Assembly: GCA_030762935.1 (NCBI GenBank)
Contig: CM060881.1
Span: forward strand, 101,880,501 to 101,944,500
Direction of reading: 5' to 3'
From: Hymenopus coronatus
Lineage: Eukaryota; Arthropoda; Insecta; Mantodea; Hymenopodidae
Length of the DNA stretch: 64,000 nucleotides
The notes under the pieces were generated by a model. That model had not been told where the DNA came from, searched no databases, and saw only the letters and a list, made by a program, of their open reading frames with translations. Position numbers and translations under genes: made by a program. Below are positions 1-17,188 of the stretch, one piece after another (position 1 is the stretch's first letter; each line of letters begins with the position of its first letter).

Positions 1-690
1 TAATTATTTCCTTATAAGTAGAAGGGAATAAGGGTATACATTAGGCTAAAACGATAGTCAAATATTTTAAAAGATGTTGCTGTGTAATTGAAATTCCTTT
101 CTTTGTAGGGCTAAGAGTTGACAAATTCCCGTATGAGAACATTTTAAGTATTTTAAAACTGAAACCAATAACCTGCAATATCTCGGAAATAGTCAACCCC
201 ACGAAAAAAAAAAAGTATATGATATAAACTGTAGAGATAAACATGTAGTAAGTTTTTATCTATCTCTTATGCTTTTCCGGTGTTGCAAAATTTGTCCAGA
301 ATGAAGAAGTCTTCAGATGATATTTACGGAAAATTAAAAATATACATTTTAATTACCCTGTAAATATCTTTAATATACGTTATTTTAATCATAATCGTTA
401 GAGAAATTTTTGAGACAGTCAAAATTTCACATTTTCCATGTAAAGGTTTATTTGGAATGGGGGGATTTTCTCAAAATCGAGTGGCATCCTCGGAAATGAC
501 TGACTTTTCGTTTTAGAGTTATCGTGTTACCAGACACACATATACACATACTTAGACCTTTTCCCCGAAATACACCTTTTATACAGAGTTCATAAAGCGG
601 TATTTCCGGTGAAACCTCGGCATTGAATTTTCGAACGGAATTTTCTCTACCTACTATTTGCATCGTACACACGTCCTAAAAAAGTAAAAC
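1..690 (+). mobile_element. R850 repeat copy, left end cut by the window edge
   Basis: This aligns along its length with the other R850 copies: the 'aagtagaaggg..ataagg' block at the start, the frameshifted 'attttctc..aaaatc' palindrome near 465, a short CA-rich tract near 533-550 and the right end near 640-690. It has no coding potential. The extreme left end lies outside the window. Confidence 0.75.
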
Positions 691-1879
691 TCTAACTTCT
701 GCTGCTTATAATTTTTGTTTTTATCTCTCTATTTAATGATCCAGAATGTATTTGAGTAAGCTAAGAAGCTTGTTAATTGTCGAATTTGCTTTCTTGAATT
801 GTATAATGACGCTGGAAATCAGAATGTTCTGAGTTCTTTACCGCAAATCAAACACTTATTCCGCCACTTTCTACATATTTAAGAAGTATTCCCCCTAGGA
901 AGGCATAAACGTAGGAGTCAATGGCTTGCGTTTCGGATTCCATTCTCTTACCGACGTTCCTCCCGTCACTTATTTACGCCCTAATCACTGAGCAGGCTTA
1001 TTTATTCCGCACAAAATTAAGCAAGTTGATGATACGTCATGTAGGATATTGGAATGGACACCATCATGGGTCCATTGTGACCGTTCTTCCCGGATGACAA
1101 AATGAGAGGAAGGAGCCGTGACAGACAGAGACGCGCAGAAGTCTCTATTATTTACCTTTCGAATACCCGCGCCACTTTAGGGAGTAAACGCATGAGAGTG
1201 ATTCAGCTACACTAACGGGAGAAGCAACTCACTCTGGTGTTTACAGAAAAACACTGACACTGCTGGGCCTGAAAAGTATGCCTAAATATGAAAGGGAAAT
1301 GAAATGAGAGAAAATGAGTGAAATGAGAATCTTGGTAGTATATACCAGTCTAACAATTGCCTTGGCGAATATGGAAAAACTGTGAGAAACTCTATGGTGC
1401 AAAGTAAGATGCCGACTTGAATGCAGCTTCACACGTTGTTTGGTTGTGGTCAAAGAATTTTACAATAGACATTTATCTGCTGCAATTGAATTCAGAATCT
1501 GAACAATCTAATTGCCTATACAGCAAGGTATCCTTAACTTAATCATTGCTTATTAGACACTTAAGTCAAATACTGTGCCAAATTTGATAAAAAATATTGG
1601 AGGTTGTAATTAATCAATTCATTATTTTAGTGCAGTTGCACAACTATGCAACTCCGATAACATTTTGAATACAGATAGAAACCAAACACTATCCTCGTGT
1701 TCACTTATAACAAATTACTATAAACACTAACAATTAGTTAATTGTTAATATTTGATATAATCGATGTACTGAACATTACACCACGTTTACATAATGTTTC
1801 TTGAAGTTTGAATTTTGGAGCAGAAAATACAGAGCAAAAAGGAAGCTACAGCGTACGTGGGTGCACTGTCCAAAAATAG
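691..1879. other. Non-coding stretch without recognised features
   Basis: AT-rich sequence with a somewhat more GC-rich patch at about 900-1230. I see no domain, RNA gene or repeat structure. The patch could be old single-copy or regulatory sequence, but nothing in the sequence shows this. Confidence 0.4.
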
Positions 1880-2184
1880 CGAGAACACAGCATCAGAACA
1901 ATTTTTAAACCGCTGCCAAAATCAAACAACATCTGGGCTCGGTCAGAGAGAACCTGGGCCACCGCGCTGCCGGCATTTACAAAATTCCGTGTGAATGAGG
2001 AAAAACATACATCGGCTATACGGGTACGATGGTGGAAGAGCGCATCAAGGAATACCAACGCTACATCAAGTTGAGGTATCCGGAAAAGTCTGCGGTGGCA
2101 CAATATACTCACGATACCGGCCATAAGATCATTTTTTCTACCACCAAAATAATAGAAAAATCTAGCAGTTTTTATGGAAGATGA
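1880..2184 (+). pseudogene. Penelope-like element relic: C-terminal GIY-YIG endonuclease region
   Basis: Translation from 1880 gives a lead-in containing 'IRTIFKPLPK', which resembles the linker before the endonuclease in Penelope-like elements. After one frameshift near 1930 the frame continues from 1933 with 'LGSVREN', then GIY at 1972-1980 and YIG at 2008-2016. Further on come 'VEERIKE', 'EKSAVAQ' and 'DTGHKI', which match the C-terminal half of this endonuclease family. A TGA at 1996-1998 stands where the family usually has a Cys codon, and the frame stops at 2182-2184, short of the usual C-terminus. In Penelope-like elements this domain follows the reverse transcriptase and nicks the target; no RT is visible upstream here. 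The copy is dead: it has a stop, a frameshift and is truncated at both ends. Confidence 0.75.
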
Positions 2185-2234
2185 TAAAACCTTGGCCTTT
2201 CCCTGCAGATATAATTACCACTACCAGAGCAATT

Positions 2235-2905
2235 TGCCTGATGATTGTCGGTAAAATACCAAATTTGGTATTTAAGTTTAGTGTCTTCCAGGGATGCAAC
2301 ACGAAGATTTTGAGAAAAATCCCCCCACGCCAAACTACCCTTTACATGGAACTTTTTTACGAAAATTTTTATTTTCTAAAAAATGGCTTTAACGATTTTG
2401 ATTAAAATATCATATATTAAAGATATTTACCTGACAAATAAAATGTATATTTTGAATTTTTTGGGAATAGCCTCTGAAGACTACTTTATTCTGGATGAAT
2501 TTTGCAATACTAGTAAACCATAAGTGATGGACAAAAACTTAACAGACAAAAAATGTAGAACATGTTAAAACACACAGTTTATGTTATATACATTTTTTTT
2601 TCGTGGAGTTGATCCATTTTCTTGGTTTCAGCTTCAAGAACATAATTTTCTCATTCAGGAATTTGTTAACTCCTGTCCATACAAACAAAGAAACATCAGT
2701 CACTTAGCAACCATATTTTGGCTTTCAACCTATGGTACCCCCCTATTTCGCTTCTACTTACAATAAAGTAAGAAATATGACAATTTCTGCTATTTTTTCT
2801 CGATTAGCATGAAATAAATGAAAGATAAGCTTATTAACAATAATTTGTTACAGCGATATAGAGAAAGTTATGTGAATGGAACACATCAGATTTTTTTAAA
2901 AATGG
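2235..2905 (-). mobile_element. R850 copy, reverse orientation, right end missing
   Basis: Begins inside the family's internal palindrome ('taccaaatttggtattt') and runs to the canonical left end at about 2870-2893 ('tagagaaagt..gtgaatggaacacatcagat', read in reverse). The CA tract and right-end hairpin are absent, so it is truncated by about 200 bp. Confidence 0.75.
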
Positions 2906-4229
2906 AGAAATAGAAGTCAATGTTTTTTCAATATCATAATGTATTGAGCCAAGTTACACATAACAACTAAATGCCACAGCAATCTAGAATATATTTTCTA
3001 TTATATTAGTACAACATTAATGTGGCTTCATGCAAAATTAGGTTTTACAGTTATTTATTGGGAGCTGTTTTCTCTTGCTGGTCTTTGGCCCAGCCTAAAG
3101 AATTGCAACTGGGCCATTTCCATACCTCTATCAATGTCCTGCTGATCATCATTATTGAGTTGCACACCAAACTCTTATAAAAATCATAATTCACTGGAGG
3201 AATAAATGGTAGCATGGACATAAGATCATCTTATGCGGTAGCGTGATTTGCTGCATGGATTTGGACCACTCACTCTAACAAAAATTGTAGTTTCATTTAG
3301 ACTGATATATTGATGCTCTACTGTTTGTAAACGGGTAATGCTGGGCATGGCCCATTGCAATATAAGATGTATAACTATTACGACAGATAGCAACAGCTCA
3401 GTTTGGACCTCACATGGAGATGGCCCACTATGGTTCTCAGCCCTTCAATTATACCTTTCATAATAGAAGAAAAAGAAATTTACATATAACGTTTTATCCG
3501 TGTATAACCCTTTATCATAAGTTAATCAATTTTATTAGCCAAGATTCATACAATGAAAATTCACTTACAGGTAACTGCAGTTGTATGTCTGTGTGCTAAT
3601 TTTTAGAGGTAAATTTAGTTGCACTGCCAAGAATAATTACTTCACTACCCGTATTAAGACAAAGTAATTAACTATCTACTTGGTATAATTCTATATCCCT
3701 TCTCCCACAGACTACCAAGTTTAATGATCCTTACCAGTCAAAGTCAGTCAGAATTGATGTTAGAGGTTCATTAGTCTCATATTCCCTCTAAATTAATTTC
3801 CTGGGTTGGTTTAATCGCGCTCCCGGAGATCAAGTGAGGTGTAATTGGGTTAGGCTTCTGGTATTATCTTCTCGTGGTTATCTCATGTTTATTTAATTCT
3901 GTTATTCGAGATTAATTGTTTTACCAGTGACGTTTACGCGAGAAATGGCTGAATTTAGTATAGGTACTAGAAGGTTGAAATTATGTTTAATGCGTTTGTA
4001 TAATTGTAAGGTTTATAATATTTTTTCCAAGGTATAGCAGTACATAGAGATAGCATTTATGATTCAAAACTTATTTCGTTTTCTTATAATTGCAATCCAA
4101 TATCGCCGATAATGTTAAGCATATAGGTATCTATAAAACTTGATTCACCCTAACAGTATCTGCAAAGACTAGACAAGATGGGAGATGCCTCATGCACTCC
4201 AATCTATGGATATTGAGCACTAACACTCC
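2906..4229. other. Mostly unannotatable; a coding-like minus-strand tract at 3062-3180
   Basis: On the minus strand 3062-3180 reads open as '..GVQLNNDDQQDIDRGMEMAQLQFFRLGQRP..' and ends in a stop. Codon-like composition continues upstream to about 3290 with a frame change. I do not recognise the family; a degenerate transposase C-terminus is possible. The remaining AT-rich sequence shows nothing. Confidence 0.25.
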
Positions 4230-4800
4230 CAGGAAGAAAGGAATGAAAGAATGGACGAATGAACGAACGAATGAATAAATAAGAGTATTTATTGGAACAC
4301 CAGTATGCATACCTTGATCTTCATCAATCGCACGGGTCCACAGACAGTAGGTGCTTATGCAACACACAAAATAACAAGCCATGCTAAAAAAATGTAAACA
4401 CGAAAATAAAAGATAAAGATATTCCATTCAAATTCACCAGTTTAAATTTACAACACAGAGTAAACTGTATTCAGATGTATTAATATATCCTATTATGAAT
4501 GAATGAATAAGTGTATTTATTGAAATAGCAATATCATACATAGAATTTCAACAATCGCACGGGTCCACAGACTATACGTGCTTTTGTAATACACATTACA
4601 AGCAATATTAAAACAACAACAACAAAGGATTAAAAGAGTAAACACGAAAATAAAAAGACAAAGGAAATACACAGTCCAAAGCAATATTAAACAACAATAA
4701 AGAATTAAGAGTGAACCCGAAAATAAAAATACAAAGATATTCAAATATAGCAATTTAAATTTACAGCACAGAGTACACCTTCATAAATGCACCCTCTCAT
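4230..4800 (-). mobile_element. Tandem 3' UTR units of an APE-type LINE with GAAT (TTCA) tails
   Basis: Two diverged copies of a roughly 260-bp unit lie head to tail. Each starts, on the plus strand, with a GAAT tetranucleotide run (4246-4278 and 4494-4512), then 'taagtgtatttattg', then 'aatcgcacgggtccacagac'. Read on the minus strand, each is a LINE 3' UTR ending in an 'AATAAATAC'-like signal and a (TTCA)n tail. They lie directly downstream of the LINE coding relic at 4963-5934, so they are probably its 3' end, duplicated. Confidence 0.55.
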
Positions 4801-4887
4801 AATAGAAAATTATACTTAACAGACATATATACACATAATATATACAACATATATAAAACCATAGCACAACAGTGACCTAAGTATGAC

Positions 4888-4888
<1 letters not shown>

Positions 4889-4924
<36 letters not shown>
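4889..4924. repeat. (AT)n microsatellite
   Basis: An 18-unit AT dinucleotide run within the LINE 3' UTR region. A poly-C run follows at about 4968-4980. Confidence 0.95.
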
Positions 4925-4931
<7 letters not shown>

Positions 4932-4962
4932 GAACAATGTAGTCACTTTTGATTAGTTGATC

Positions 4963-5934
4963 TTATTCCTCCCCCCCCCCTTCTCTATTGGCAGCCTTCT
5001 CAGGTCTCAGCTGTCTTGCCTTAAGTATAAATTTACCTTGCCCGTCCATGTTTTCCGTGCCTGCCAGTAGCGTCCAACATGCTTCTAGCCCTACATTCGC
5101 AGTGGTAAAAAATCGCGGCAAATATTTTTCCCGCCATTCCTCCGTACCCCTACATCTTGCCAAGATGTGAGTCCACGACTCTTCCTCCTCGCAAATGGGA
5201 CAGATTCTCGTACCATTCTCGTCAGAAATTTTCGTGCTCCTCCATGCTCCTAGTCTAATCTACGCGAGCCCCTCTCTAATGAGTTTGGTACCTGTTTTGA
5301 TGTATTGCTCCATACCCCACTCCGATTTCAGCCTAGACTGTACTTCTAATGACACCGTCTCTGTGCATTGCGCAATTATTTGCTGTCTGTCAATATCACA
5401 GAGACGTTTCTTAATTTTTCTCCAAATACTTCGCCTGTTTTCCTGACCCGCCATCCAAATGTTTCCCATCCCAATGGTTTCCAACCCTTTCTTTAATTTT
5501 GATGCCCACGTCGAATTACCTTACATTCGCAACTGTTCACAACAGCAGACTGCCCTAATTAGAGATTGGTTTCCGTGAACGATTCTCATCCAATATTTAA
5601 CTGCTCTGATTTTGCACTCTATCGTTTCACTATGTGCCCCGAATTCCCTCATTATTCCGCAGTTTGCCGTACCCCTCCCTACACCCAGAATTCCTTTCAA
5701 AAATTGGGTCCTCACTTGATCCAGATTCCCTGTTTGTTCCCACCCCCATATTTCTCCTCCGTATGTAATCGTGGATCTAACTGTCGCTCCGTATACAGTT
5801 TCCATTAAGGTTATGGATATATTCGGTATTCTGTAGTGTATCCGGAGAGCTTCCGTCGCTTTCACCCTTGCCTTGTGTTTCGTAATGTCAATGTGTTTTG
5901 TGCATTTTCCGTTTATTGTTATATCCTATTATAG
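4963..5934 (-). pseudogene. C-terminal part of an APE-type non-LTR retrotransposon reverse transcriptase, with terminal zinc knuckle
   Basis: Reading from about 5934 down, the frame gives 'KHKARVKATEALRIHYRIP', then 'TYGGEIWGW' near 5750. That is the conserved post-RT segment in which LINE ORF2 proteins carry 'YGAEIWG'-like motifs. Through frame changes it continues to 'CPIC..THILARC' at about 5150-5200, a C-x2-C-x7-H-x4-C knuckle typical of the end of Jockey/I/R1-type ORF2. These proteins copy the element's RNA at a nicked target. The endonuclease, the palm with the FADD box and ORF1 are missing, and there are several frameshifts, so this is a dead 5'-truncated copy. A segment like its 3' UTR also lies on its upstream side at 5930-6060. 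Confidence 0.7.
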
Positions 5935-6060
5935 TAAACAAATACACTTAAGACAAATATATACTCACAATAATACAGCACAACAAAATAATGACCGAAA
6001 AGTATGTCATAAAATATATATAAAACATTATAATCACTTTTGTTTAACTCTTCATTGGAC
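5930..6060 (-). repeat. 3' UTR-like segment repeated on the far side of the LINE relic
   Basis: The order of short blocks ('acttaa.aca.atata', 'cagcacaaca', 'gtatg.cataa.atata', 'atcacttttg') matches 4797-4965. The LINE coding relic is therefore flanked on both sides by related sequence, as expected if a 5'-truncated copy joined the end of an older copy. Confidence 0.45.
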
Positions 6061-7954
6061 GTACAGTCTGGATGACAATCTATGAAGTAATACATAAAAT
6101 CAGGTACGTAAGTATGCATATTTGTTGTGTATATCTCTCTAAGAAAAGGTTCCTAATCATTCATATGCCGTTATACAGTCGCTCTAGACTCACAGGACTT
6201 GTGATACATACTTCTGGTGGTACCAGATGTGTTCAGATTGGGTTGAACTCGGTGGGATAGATAGACTGGCTTTCTTTGAACGATAATGCCCAGGCAGAGT
6301 TGTGAGAAACCTCGATGTCTTCCGATACCAGCCGCTAAGAGAGCTAGGAGGCGCCATGCTAGATCGTTGTTTTTCTACTGAGGTTATTCAGCTTCACCAT
6401 AAGCAGAAAGTCCACATTTTATCCTCAAGATATTGCCCCAGTAGAAAATTCCACATAAAGAAGTATCTCCATATTTATTGCTCAACCAATTTAATAATTA
6501 TTTTACAAAGATATATAGAGAAATCGAGAAACAAATACGATAAATCATTTTATGTATAAATGAATGCAATGAATAATGCAAAAGTGCTCAAGTTATATTT
6601 GTGTTGTGGGTAAGCTATTGTGTGACAAGGTTAAAAGAGCATATGATACAAATCTGTTCCTAGGAAACATGCCGTTGGTAAAGACAAATTATATTGGAGG
6701 AATCAATGCGGTAAAAAGTCTCAGAGGTGAAACTAATTAGGTCCTATACATCTGAGAAAATTAAGGAAACGCATGTGTATCATGGTTAAATTCACGTAAT
6801 TAGTATGTTAAAAAAAGAATTAAAGTGAAATAATATTTGATATTCGAAAATGAAAATCTTGTCCTATATCCTAATAAGAAAGTAATGATGCTACTCCTGC
6901 GCCTTTTGTGCTTCAAATTACTTTTGCTACAAGAATTATAGCAGCGTGATACGTTCACAGCTGTCAGCTGTTTAACAACAATTTATAGGTGATTCGCCGT
7001 ATGGCATTCTAGCGAGTCAGGTTAATAAATGTTGCCCACATCATTAGGTACATAAGGGGACTCCAAGTGATAAAAGCAGTTTCCTAAATTAGTAAAGCTA
7101 GAGTTGTAATTCTTTGTAAATTACTACTGTCAATAAATACGTTCATACTAGTTTCATATGTTTAATGAATCTGAATATATAAATTAATTTATTCGATTTA
7201 ATTAGCTAAAATGAACTTTATTTTTCTTACGCATATTAAATAACAGGTACTAGTTTTTAAATGATATTCCTTATTGCATTATAAAAATTGTTTGTTTGAA
7301 ATTTTCCTATAGTGGGTGATAGTTTTAAATAATATTTTATATCAGAAGTGGAAAAACAACAAAATAGCAGTTCATGATTAAATTAATTAGCATTTTAAAG
7401 TCAACCTCTGAACAGTATCAATTTTCAAATGAGAAATTTCATTACACACATTCTGCTATGATTTGGGTAAAATGTTGAGATATATAGCTATAATTTTATG
7501 TGATAAGACAGATTTTGATTTTGGAAAAATAGCAATAAATTTAACCTGAAAAAATCACTTTACAATTTGACACAGAGAGTTATTTAACCAGTTCACAGCT
7601 TTAAAAGTGTCAAAATAGTGTTACATACGACGTAGGAGAATAAAACACTGCAGCTACGTACTGTAAAGTATCGCTCATGTTTTACACGAAAACTCCAAAA
7701 ACTGACATTTTTATCAAAATCGCTAAGAAATAACTTTGTGTCGCCTTACTGTTCTGGAAGTTTGTAGATACTAAAAACAATTCATAGATTCCTCGTCTTA
7801 AAACATTCGCTTAGCTTACATTGAGAGCTCTAACAACTTTTAATTTGCGTTATTTTAGCTGCACCCACACACACCCTATCCACAGCATGCCTCCAAATTT
7901 ACTTTCTCTAAGTAGCAGAAACATGCAATCTAACCAAAAAAATTCAATAGAAGT
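6061..7954. other. Non-coding stretch, nothing recognised
   Basis: AT-rich sequence with only short ORFs. A slightly GC-richer patch lies at 6170-6360. I see no domain, RNA gene or family similarity. Confidence 0.4.
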
Positions 7955-8490
7955 TGAACTGCCCTGTCGCTATGTGAAACAATTGAAACTCGCTACTCGT
8001 TGCGTGCCTAGCAGTAAAAAAAATATGTATGAAACAAGAGATGACTTCCAAATTGAGAAAAGTTTAAGTGGTTTAAAATTGAAACAATACAAGAACAGTT
8101 AACTCTACATATATGACAAATTGAGTGTTTTAACGAGATCTAGAATTTTGTATAGCAATTTTTGTCTGTCTTACGATTTACCATCCAGAATGAAGAGGTC
8201 TTCAGAATCTATTCTCAGAAAATTCAAGATATACATTTTGTTTGTCATAATGATATCTTAAACATAGAGAATTTTAATCAAAATCGTTATAGCTATTTTT
8301 GAGAATATCCAAATTTTCTATAAATGTTCAATGTTAAGCGAGTGGGGAAATGTTCTTGAAAATATTTGTGTCGCGTCAAAGATAGTGAACTTAAATAGCT
8401 AGTGTGATATTTAACCGTTTGTCGCTTTTGAGCTATGTTGTCCACACACACACAGGCACACATACACATACGAACACGCAAACACACATT
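7955..8490 (+). mobile_element. R850 copy, 5'-truncated; right end separated at 8905-9035
   Basis: Starts within the family ('gtcgctatgtgaaacaattg') and runs through the 'gaggtcttcaga' block to a CA-rich tract at 8440-8490. The right end ('gtttcgaatttttgggtgg..aatacaataccttctc') reappears at 8905-9035, after about 400 bp of foreign sequence. Confidence 0.7.
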
Positions 8491-8904
8491 TTTACAGTTA
8501 AAGCATTTTGATTAGAATAACTCTAGCATTACATTTCTATGTTATAGGCCTTGAATTCACCATTTTAAAACTAAATCTTTCGGGACAATCGGTAAGTGAC
8601 TGTCCCGAAAAAAGTAGAGTTTTTGAAAATTATAAGAATTTATAATTACCTAGAACATATACAACCCCCATTTTGCTCCAGCCGAAAGAGAGTCCTCTTT
8701 TCCCACCCTTGGTGCTACGAACCTTGTTGTGCTCTTAAGGACGATCTGTTCCTCTGCGAATTTCCAGCTAGACTGTCGCCTATACTAGCCCGCCGAAGAG
8801 TGGAAGGAATGAGTAGTTCGAAGGTTTTTTTTATCCCATAAACGCGTGACGTCAGTGGAGATATGCATATATCTGAAAGGGGTTACATAAATACTTCAAA
8901 GTAT
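8491..8904. other. Sequence interrupting an R850 copy; contains a TGACGTCA palindrome
   Basis: This segment separates the CA tract from the right end of one R850 copy. It has an open frame of 81 codons (8596-8841) without recognisable domains and a CRE-type palindrome TGACGTCA at 8847-8854. No flanking duplication was found, so whether it is an insertion is unproven. Confidence 0.35.
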
Positions 8905-9035
8905 GTCTATCTCAAATCCTGTATTTCTGTTGAAATTTCAGTTTCGAATTTTTGGGTGGAATACAATACCTTCTCCATCTACTATATACATTATAGATAC
9001 GTGATACAGAAAGTAAGAAAATACATGGATGTACA
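8905..9035 (+). mobile_element. Right end of the R850 copy that starts at 7955
   Basis: Matches the terminal 120 bp of the family, ending with a degraded hairpin ('tactatatacattatagatacg') and 'agaaagtaag'. Confidence 0.65.
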
Positions 9036-9824
9036 GCGGCGGAATAATGTAATTAAACTGTGGCTAAATGTGCTAAAAAATCACTCAGTAAGAGTTAATT
9101 GTGTTTGACGACTAAATGGTGCGTGATGGAGAGTTGAATAATGTCACTGAACTCTGATTTTATAGTATAATATAACCATAAAATCAAGCAAAGTTACTCT
9201 AAATAAGCATGTGAAACGCTTATAGTGAAGTACCTGCCAGCCTAGAATAAATGTGCTTTACCTTCTTGATAAGAGGTCTCTGAGTTTCATAGGCTTAGAT
9301 TACGGACAGATGTAACTCAGAACCAAATCTAGGTGGTTAAATGGACCTACGTCCACCAGGGGCGACCCCGGGAGAGATCATAAGGTGAGAGGATACACCG
9401 GGCTGCCAGAACCAGGGTGACAGAGTCCCTGCAGCTTCCAGAATGTAACACCCTGTTAGTCAGACAAGCATACAGGTGACTCCGCCATACATAGGACCCA
9501 ACGCTCTCTTCAGAGGCGGCCCTCCCCAGTCATAGTCGGGGCACGGCGATAATCACTAAGAGCATCATATTTCCTTGCCACGCCGCACCGAGCACCATTG
9601 AACCAACGTGATGAATTTATTATTAATGAAATGACGAATGAAATACAACATAGATGGAGAGGACATTCGGAGGATGAAAGAATACTACCAAGCATTTGTC
9701 GGAGAAACCCTGAAAAAACACTTAGGTCAGATAAGTCGGACACGGATATCAAACCCGCCAACTCCCGAATGCGGAAAACAGACAAAACCGCCTTAGCCAT
9801 CCCGCTATCGTTGGATACTAGGCT
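9036..9824. other. Unannotated; GC-richer block at 9340-9800
   Basis: Composition changes at about 9340 to a GC-rich block ('ccaggggcgaccccggg') with overlapping open frames on both strands (9510-9800 minus, 9598-9864 plus). The plus frame contains short tracts such as 'HRWRGHSEDERILPSICRRNPEKT' but no domain I know. It could be an old exon, a retroelement fragment or a SINE. Confidence 0.3.
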
Positions 9825-10640
9825 GTTATCTTCTCTACATAGTACATGGTATGTAGGTAGATAAGATATTGCACTACACTAAAAAATTAGACACCAAGAT
9901 TTCATCCGAAAAAATCGTTTTAGGGTATCCAAAAATAGCATTTTTAGAAAACGGTCCATGTGTGTCAATGTGTGTGTCCTTGTGCCAGTGTGCAAACAGG
10001 ATAACTCAAAAACGAAAAATTGCTGAAATACTAAACTTGTTATTTAAGTTTAGTATATTTCATAGATGCCACATGATGGTTTTGAGGAAAATCCCCGCAA
10101 CCCAAACTATCCTTTACATGGAAAAAGTTTCCAAAATTTTGATTTTCTCAAACGATTTTGATTACAATACCGAATATTAAAAATACTTACACGAAATTAC
10201 GTTTTTTTTAAACGCCTCATTATTCTGGGTGGATTTTGCCGAATTTCGCATAAGTGGTAAACCGTAAAATGTAGATCTCGTTAAAGCAAACAATTTATGC
10301 CGCATATATTTTTCCTGGGGTTGGCCATATACGATATATTTCTTTGTTATTGGTTTCATTTTAAAACACTTTTAACTTTTCTTATGCGGGAATTTGTCAA
10401 CTCCTGCAATGCAAAGAAACGGTTTCAAACCCGTGGAAACCGCTTCTAATGATTTGACTTTCGCTTTAGCCTAGTTTATTGACTTATTTCCCTTCTACCT
10501 ATAAGAAAGCAAGAAATAATGTTTGCTATAATCTACTAATGTTTATCTTGATTAACATGAAGTAGATATAAGAATAAGCTTTATAACAATAATTTATTAA
10601 GACATGTAGAAAAAGGCATGTAAAAGCAACACATTGGATT
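9825..10640 (-). mobile_element. R850 copy, near full length, reverse orientation
   Basis: Runs from the right-end hairpin ('tctctacatagtacatggtatgtaggtag', 9833-9862) through the GT-rich tract (about 9958-9990) to the left end ('acatgtagaaaaaggcatgtaa..acacattggat'). At about 815 bp it helps to define the full length of the family. Relative to the others it has lost part of the internal palindrome. Confidence 0.75.
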
Positions 10641-10974
10641 TTTAAAGTTATATTATGTAAAGAATATAATAAAAAGTCTGAAGCCTTTCTACTATATATT
10701 GAAGAGAATGTTATAAGGAAATGCACGAAAAAAAAAAACTGTTCTCTCATTTTGAGCTACTTAATCAAATTGATTCTTGAAGCTCAGAAAAGATGCTTTA
10801 AATGTAACCAAGGTAATTTACACCACTCGGTATGAAAGCTGGCAACTTTGATTATATATTATTGGTCAGAAAACTTGGGACATTTACATTCTATGTATAC
10901 GTCTTTAAAAAACTAGGTATTTATTTATCAATCCAATTCTTCACCCATTTTATTCATCATCTCTGTGCTTCTTT
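10641..10974. other. AT-rich spacer, nothing recognised
   Basis: Sequence between two reverse-oriented R850 copies. No feature is visible. Confidence 0.35.
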
Positions 10975-11506
10975 TTACTTTCTCTAACACGCATGTGCAA
11001 TGTACATAGTAAATACAGAAGTTACTGTACTCTATACCTAGATTTCAGCGAAAATAGTTGTTTTGAGACTCCTTGATTCCAGAAATAGCATTTTTAGAAA
11101 ACTAGTCATGTGTGCCTGTAGGAAAATGGCTCCAACGATTATGATTAAAATTCCATATGTTTAAGATACTTTCATGACAAACGATGTTTGTTTTAAATTT
11201 TATGGGAATAGCGCCTGGATATTTATTCTTTTGGGTACTTTTTTTATAACTCGTAAACCGTAAGAGATAAACAAAAACTTACTACACAAAACATAGTACT
11301 TATACCATATGTAGTTTTTTCTTCTGGAGGTATCATACGCCAAGATATTCCTTGTAATTGGTTTACATTTTAAACTATTAAAATTTTCTCAAGAAAAAAG
11401 TCTGCTTTTGTTTCATCTCTTCTGTTTAACTCCCGGTATGGCAAAAAAGAACTGTATTTCAGCTGTTTCATATAGCAATAGATTTTAGAAGTTTTGGCTA
11501 TCGCTT
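10975..11506 (-). mobile_element. R850 copy, first part, split by the LINE and its GATA tail
   Basis: Runs from the right end ('tttttactttctct' at 10972) to 'ggctatcgcttta' at 11496-11508. The next family block ('tctagtgtatttccttatttc') resumes only at about 19262. This shows that the 11507-19250 interval was inserted into an existing R850 copy. Confidence 0.75.

Positions 11507-17188
<5,682 letters not shown>

Noticed and set aside
8847..8854. TGACGTCA as a regulatory CRE site
   Set aside because: An 8-bp palindrome is expected by chance at this scale and no gene is nearby.
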